Shown here: positions 7,801 through 10,257 of the stretch, piece by piece
Numbering within the stretch: position 1 is the stretch's first letter
How the letters are laid out: the number at the start of each line of letters is the position of its first letter
NCBI GenBank assembly: GCA_900770645.1
Contig: CAAGKY010000036.1
Span: forward strand, 1 to 10,257
Reading direction: 5' to 3'
Length of the DNA: 10,257 nt
From: Bacilli bacterium
GTDB lineage: Bacteria > Bacillota_I > Bacilli_A > ML615J-28 > CAG-313
Made by a program: the position numbers and the translations under genes
Notes under the pieces: generated by a model
The model's database searches: none
What the model was told of the DNA's origin: nothing
The model's input: the letters and a program-made list of their open reading frames with translations, nothing else

Positions 7801-8975
7801 TTAAATTAAAAGACCGTATTATTGGACGTTTTGCTTCTAAACCAATTTATTCAAAAACTAAAAATCCTGAAACAGGTAAGAAGGATTTAATTATAGATCG
7901 TAATCAAATTATTACTGAACCAATTGCTGATGAAATCATCGCTCGCGGGGATGTTCCAGTTAAAAAATATGTACAAAGAGATGGCGAAGTTCGCGACCTT
8001 AAGTGTGTTGAAGTTAGAACATTATTAACATGTGATGCTCGCGTGGGTGTTTGTGTTAAATGTTATGGATCTGACCTATCAACTACTGAAACAGTTGAAA
8101 AAGGTGAGGTTGTCGGAGTTGTTGCTGCCCAATCAATCGGGGAACCTGGTACACAGTTAACCATGAGAACATTCCATAGTGGGGGGGTTGCCGGAGATGA
8201 CATCACTCAAGGGTTACCACGTATCCAAGAATTATTTGAAGCACGTGAACCTAAAGGTAAAGGTATCATTTCAGAAATTAAAGGTAAAGTTAAAGAAATC
8301 ATTGCGGAACAAAACAACCGTTTCACAGTTGTTATCGAATCTCCACTTGGTGAAAATGGTTCAAATAATAAGAAATACTTAACAGACAGTGGTAAAAAAC
8401 CAATCGTTAAAGTTGGTGATGAAGTAGAAGCTGGAGACTTAATCGTTGATGGATTAATTCATCCAAAAGAATTACTTCGTGTTGCTAGTGTAGATAAAGT
8501 AGAAGAATACATCTTAAAAGAAGTTCAAAAAGTATATCGTGCTCAAGGGGTAGATATTTCTGATAAGCACGTTGAAATCATCATTAAACAAATGCTTCAA
8601 AAAGTATTAGTAATTGATGAAGGTGATACAACATTATTACCTGGAACATTTGTTTCTAAAGTTGAAATGATTAAGATTATGGAAGAAATGATTAGTAAAG
8701 GTAAGAGATTACCAGTTATTAAACCAGTAATTTTAGGTATTACAAGAGCTTCATTAAAAGCCGATTCATTCTTATCAGCCGCATCATTCCAAGAAACTAC
8801 TAGAGTATTAACTGAAGCAGCTATTCGTGGAAAGATCGACTACTTAGAAGGATTAAAAGAAAATATTATTATTGGTGGATTAATTCCAGCTGGTACTGGT
8901 CTTGTAAGAGACGTAGAAGTAGAAGCTGCAGATGAAAATTCAGAAAAATTTGATGCACCAAAATTAATAGCATAA
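4893..8975 (+). CDS. rpoC: DNA-directed RNA polymerase subunit beta'
   Basis: This largest core polymerase subunit carries the catalytic magnesium site. The product has 1360 residues, about 160 more than B. subtilis RpoC (about 1200). The zinc-binding domain has C98, C100, C114 and C117. [20 protein letters not shown] and [13 protein letters not shown] are standard. The active-site loop NADFDGDQM (499-507) holds D501, D503 and D505 but is followed by Pro508 instead of Ala. [20 protein letters not shown] and STHGARKG lead to the bridge-helix region [13 protein letters not shown]. The second zinc site uses C949, C1047, C1054 and C1057, with an extra C946 nearby. The trigger loop [16 protein letters not shown] (His1095) lacks the long E. 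coli insertion. Apparent lineage insertions lie at about 24-63, 560-619 and 645-690. The C-terminal [18 protein letters not shown] is intact. It is co-transcribed with rpoB across a 15-nt gap and ends at a strong terminator. Confidence 0.97.
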   Translation: [1360 protein letters not shown]

Positions 8976-8980
8976 TTTAT

Positions 8981-9011
8981 AGCCATACCAATATTGGTAT
9001 GGCTTTTTTTT
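8981..9011 (+). terminator. Intrinsic terminator of the rpoBC unit, perfect palindrome
   Basis: AGCCATACCAAT (8981-8992) is immediately followed by its exact reverse complement ATTGGTATGGCT (8993-9004), a 24-base palindrome. The T run covers 9004-9011. In RNA the central four or so bases form the loop. It begins 5 nt after the rpoC stop. No A run lies upstream, so it should work only in the + direction. Confidence 0.95.
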
Positions 9012-9068
9012 CTAAAATATAAAAAAATGTAGTTTATTTTTAAAATAATTTATTTATTAATTAAAATA

Positions 9069-9077
9069 TGATATAAT
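9069..9077 (+). promoter_or_regulatory. Extended -10 promoter of the priA-like gene
   Basis: TGATATAAT contains a perfect TATAAT (9072-9077) preceded by a TGn extension. The best -35 at 17-nt spacing is TTTATT (9049-9054), which is weak, so the promoter would rely on the extended -10 and on very AT-rich upstream DNA (about 9012-9065). Transcription should start near 9084, leaving a short leader of about 15 nt. It lies downstream of the rpoC terminator, which supports an independent unit. Confidence 0.7.
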
Positions 9078-9087
9078 AAGATAAAAG

Positions 9088-9094
9088 AAGGTGA
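9088..9094 (+). promoter_or_regulatory. Ribosome binding site of the priA-like gene
   Basis: AAGGTGA lies 4 nt before ATG 9099, the same GGTGA-type site as at rpoC. It supports the 9099 start, which yields a protein beginning MFASVIIDNPSS as in PriA. Confidence 0.75.
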
Positions 9095-9098
9095 AAGA

Positions 9099-10257
9099 AT
9101 GTTTGCTAGTGTAATAATTGATAACCCTAGTTCTTCAACAGATTATGAATTTGAATATATAATTCCTGAATACGCGCTAGCATTCATTGCAAAAGGTAGC
9201 CGTGTAAAAGTGAAATTTGGTTTAAGTGACCGTATATGGATGGGATATGTAATTGATATTTATCCTGAATCTAAATTTGAAGGTAATAAAAAAGAAATCA
9301 TCGAAGTTTTAGATTTAGAACCGTTAATTAATGAAGAACAACTTAATTTAAGTATATATTTACAAAATGATACAATTTGTCCTCGTTCTAGAATCTTGAA
9401 TCAAATGATTCCTAGTAGCTTAAGACTAAAATCATCAAAATATTTAATTACTGAAGATGTAAATAGTTTAGATGCTAATTTAGCTATTTTATTTGGTGGA
9501 AAAAACACATTAAAGTTAACAAATGAGTTAAACGATAATCATTATTTAATTAATAAAGCCATTAAAAATGGTCAAGTCAAATTAATGTATGAAGCAACTG
9601 ATAATGTTACTAATCCTCAAATTATTAAGTATTTCTTAACTGAAGAAGAATATCAAGCAAAGAGTTTTTTAACAACAAACTCTGTAGAAAGAGATTTTAT
9701 GATCTTCTTAAAAGAACAAGAAGAACCATTATCTTTAACTGAGATTTTAGAAAGTTATCCTATATCAAGTTATCGTGTTAAAAAACTTGCGGATATGGGA
9801 TTTATTAATAAGAAGAAGTTTACTAAAAAGATAGAAAAACGTAAAAATGTTTCTATTTCTGATACTGATATTATTGAATTGCCGAAAAAATTTATTGAGT
9901 TATTAAATTCGACAAACAATGATATTTTATGGATGCCTAGCTCATCAAAAGAAGAGTTAAGTGCTTTACTACAAATTATTAATGAAGATCAAAGTAAAGG
10001 ATTAAAAACATTAATTTTAGTTCCAGATATTTTATCAAGTTATCGTTATCAAAGTCTTTTAATAAGATTTACTAATAAACAAGTATTATGCTTAAACTCA
10101 GATTTATCAAGTCGTGAAAACTATGAAATCTTTGATTTAGTAAGAACTAATCAATATGATATTATGATTACTACGCCAATTGGAGCTTTATATCCATATC
10201 AAAATATTGGTTCTATTATCATAATAGATCAAGAAAATGATAATTATCGTAATGATC
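9099..10257 (+). CDS. priA: PriA-like primosomal protein N' with degenerate ATPase motifs (partial, 3' end outside window)
   Basis: PriA normally recognises stalled forks and reloads the replicative helicase. The first 386 residues are visible. The 3'-DNA-binding domain (about 1-110) reads ASVIIDNPSSSTDYEFEYIIP, then KGSRVKVKFG and IIEVLDLEP, close to the PriA pattern. A winged-helix-like segment follows (about 205-255, SLTEILESYPISSYRVKKLA). Helicase lobe 1 begins near 275, but its motifs are broken. The Walker A position (GVTGSGKTE in PriA) is MPSSSKEE (279-286). Motif Ia is LVPDI (307-311). HSGLS has become NSDLS (333-337), and GTRSA has become a TTPIGA-like stretch near 356. The DEEHD box is DQEND (377-381), followed by NYRND. 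The fold order is PriA, yet ATP hydrolysis is probably lost. The frame is intact with no stop, so it does not look like a decaying pseudogene. It has its own promoter after the rpoC terminator. Identity as PriA family is confident; function is uncertain. Confidence 0.85.
   Translation, partial: MFASVIIDNPSSSTDYEFEYIIPEYALAFIAKGSRVKVKFGLSDRIWMGYVIDIYPESKFEGNKKEIIEVLDLEPLINEEQLNLSIYLQNDTICPRSRILNQMIPSSLRLKSSKYLITEDVNSLDANLAILFGGKNTLKLTNELNDNHYLINKAIKNGQVKLMYEATDNVTNPQIIKYFLTEEEYQAKSFLTTNSVERDFMIFLKEQEEPLSLTEILESYPISSYRVKKLADMGFINKKKFTKKIEKRKNVSISDTDIIELPKKFIELLNSTNNDILWMPSSSKEELSALLQIINEDQSKGLKTLILVPDILSSYRYQSLLIRFTNKQVLCLNSDLSSRENYEIFDLVRTNQYDIMITTPIGALYPYQNIGSIIIIDQENDNYRND

Noticed and set aside
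8179..8382. Second + strand frame starting at the trigger-loop G run
   Set aside because: It is a shifted frame of conserved rpoC codons and is rich in Lys and Ser. The rpoC frame itself continues intact on both sides, so there is no frameshift.
8981..9004. The palindrome after rpoC as an operator or a bidirectional terminator
   Set aside because: It is followed by a T run on the + strand only, has no A run upstream, and no gene points towards it from the right.
1..10257. CRISPR array, insertion sequence, prophage, defence island, tRNA or rRNA
   Set aside because: There are no spaced direct repeats, transposase motifs, terminal inverted repeats or tRNA-like cloverleaf sequences. All genes are conserved core genes on one strand.

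Overview
The window is AT-rich chromosomal DNA from a low-GC, Firmicutes-related bacterium. The gene order rplL - ybxB-type methyltransferase - rpoB - rpoC is that of the Bacilli. RpoC lacks the large trigger-loop insertion of E. coli, and its ending [14 protein letters not shown] is of Gram-positive type. AT-ending codons dominate, tryptophan is TGG throughout, and all five visible stops are TAA. Together with the divergent, enlarged RpoC and a degenerate PriA-like protein, this suggests a lineage near Acholeplasma/Izemoplasma or the Erysipelotrichia that keeps TGG for tryptophan. That placement is inference; no rRNA is present to settle it.

Layout, all on the + strand. Positions 1-30 are the last codons of what is probably rplJ (L10). 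Positions 61-435 are rplL (L7/L12). An imperfect attenuator-like hairpin follows at 454-487, ending just before the Shine-Dalgarno of a single-domain RsmC/YbxB-family methyltransferase (501-1097). A strong intrinsic terminator (1108-1153) and a good extended -10 promoter (1175-1203) then separate this ribosomal unit from rpoB (1263-4877, TTG start) and rpoC (4893-8975, 15 nt after rpoB). A 24-bp perfect palindrome with eight T's (8981-9011) ends the rpoBC unit. An extended -10 promoter at 9069-9077 then serves a priA-like gene (9099 to beyond the window end). No stretch over 300 nt lacks a gene.

The first two units make ribosomal stalk proteins, a probable rRNA modification enzyme and the two large RNA polymerase subunits. 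The sequence suggests that rplL and rpoBC are transcriptionally separable.

The unusual content is within familiar genes. (1) The PriA-like protein has the PriA fold order but has lost Walker A and the DEEH box, so it is probably not an ATPase or helicase. (2) RpoC is about 160 residues longer than the Bacillus protein, with apparent insertions at residues 24-63, 560-619 and about 645-690. (3) The residue after the catalytic NADFDGDQM is proline instead of the usual bacterial alanine. (4) RpoB carries Gln in place of the usual Pro in the rifampicin-region SALGPGG motif and has lost the FGEK motif before the flap. I saw no mobile element, CRISPR array, tRNA, or dedicated defence or biosynthetic system. 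Family comparisons are from memory, not from a search.
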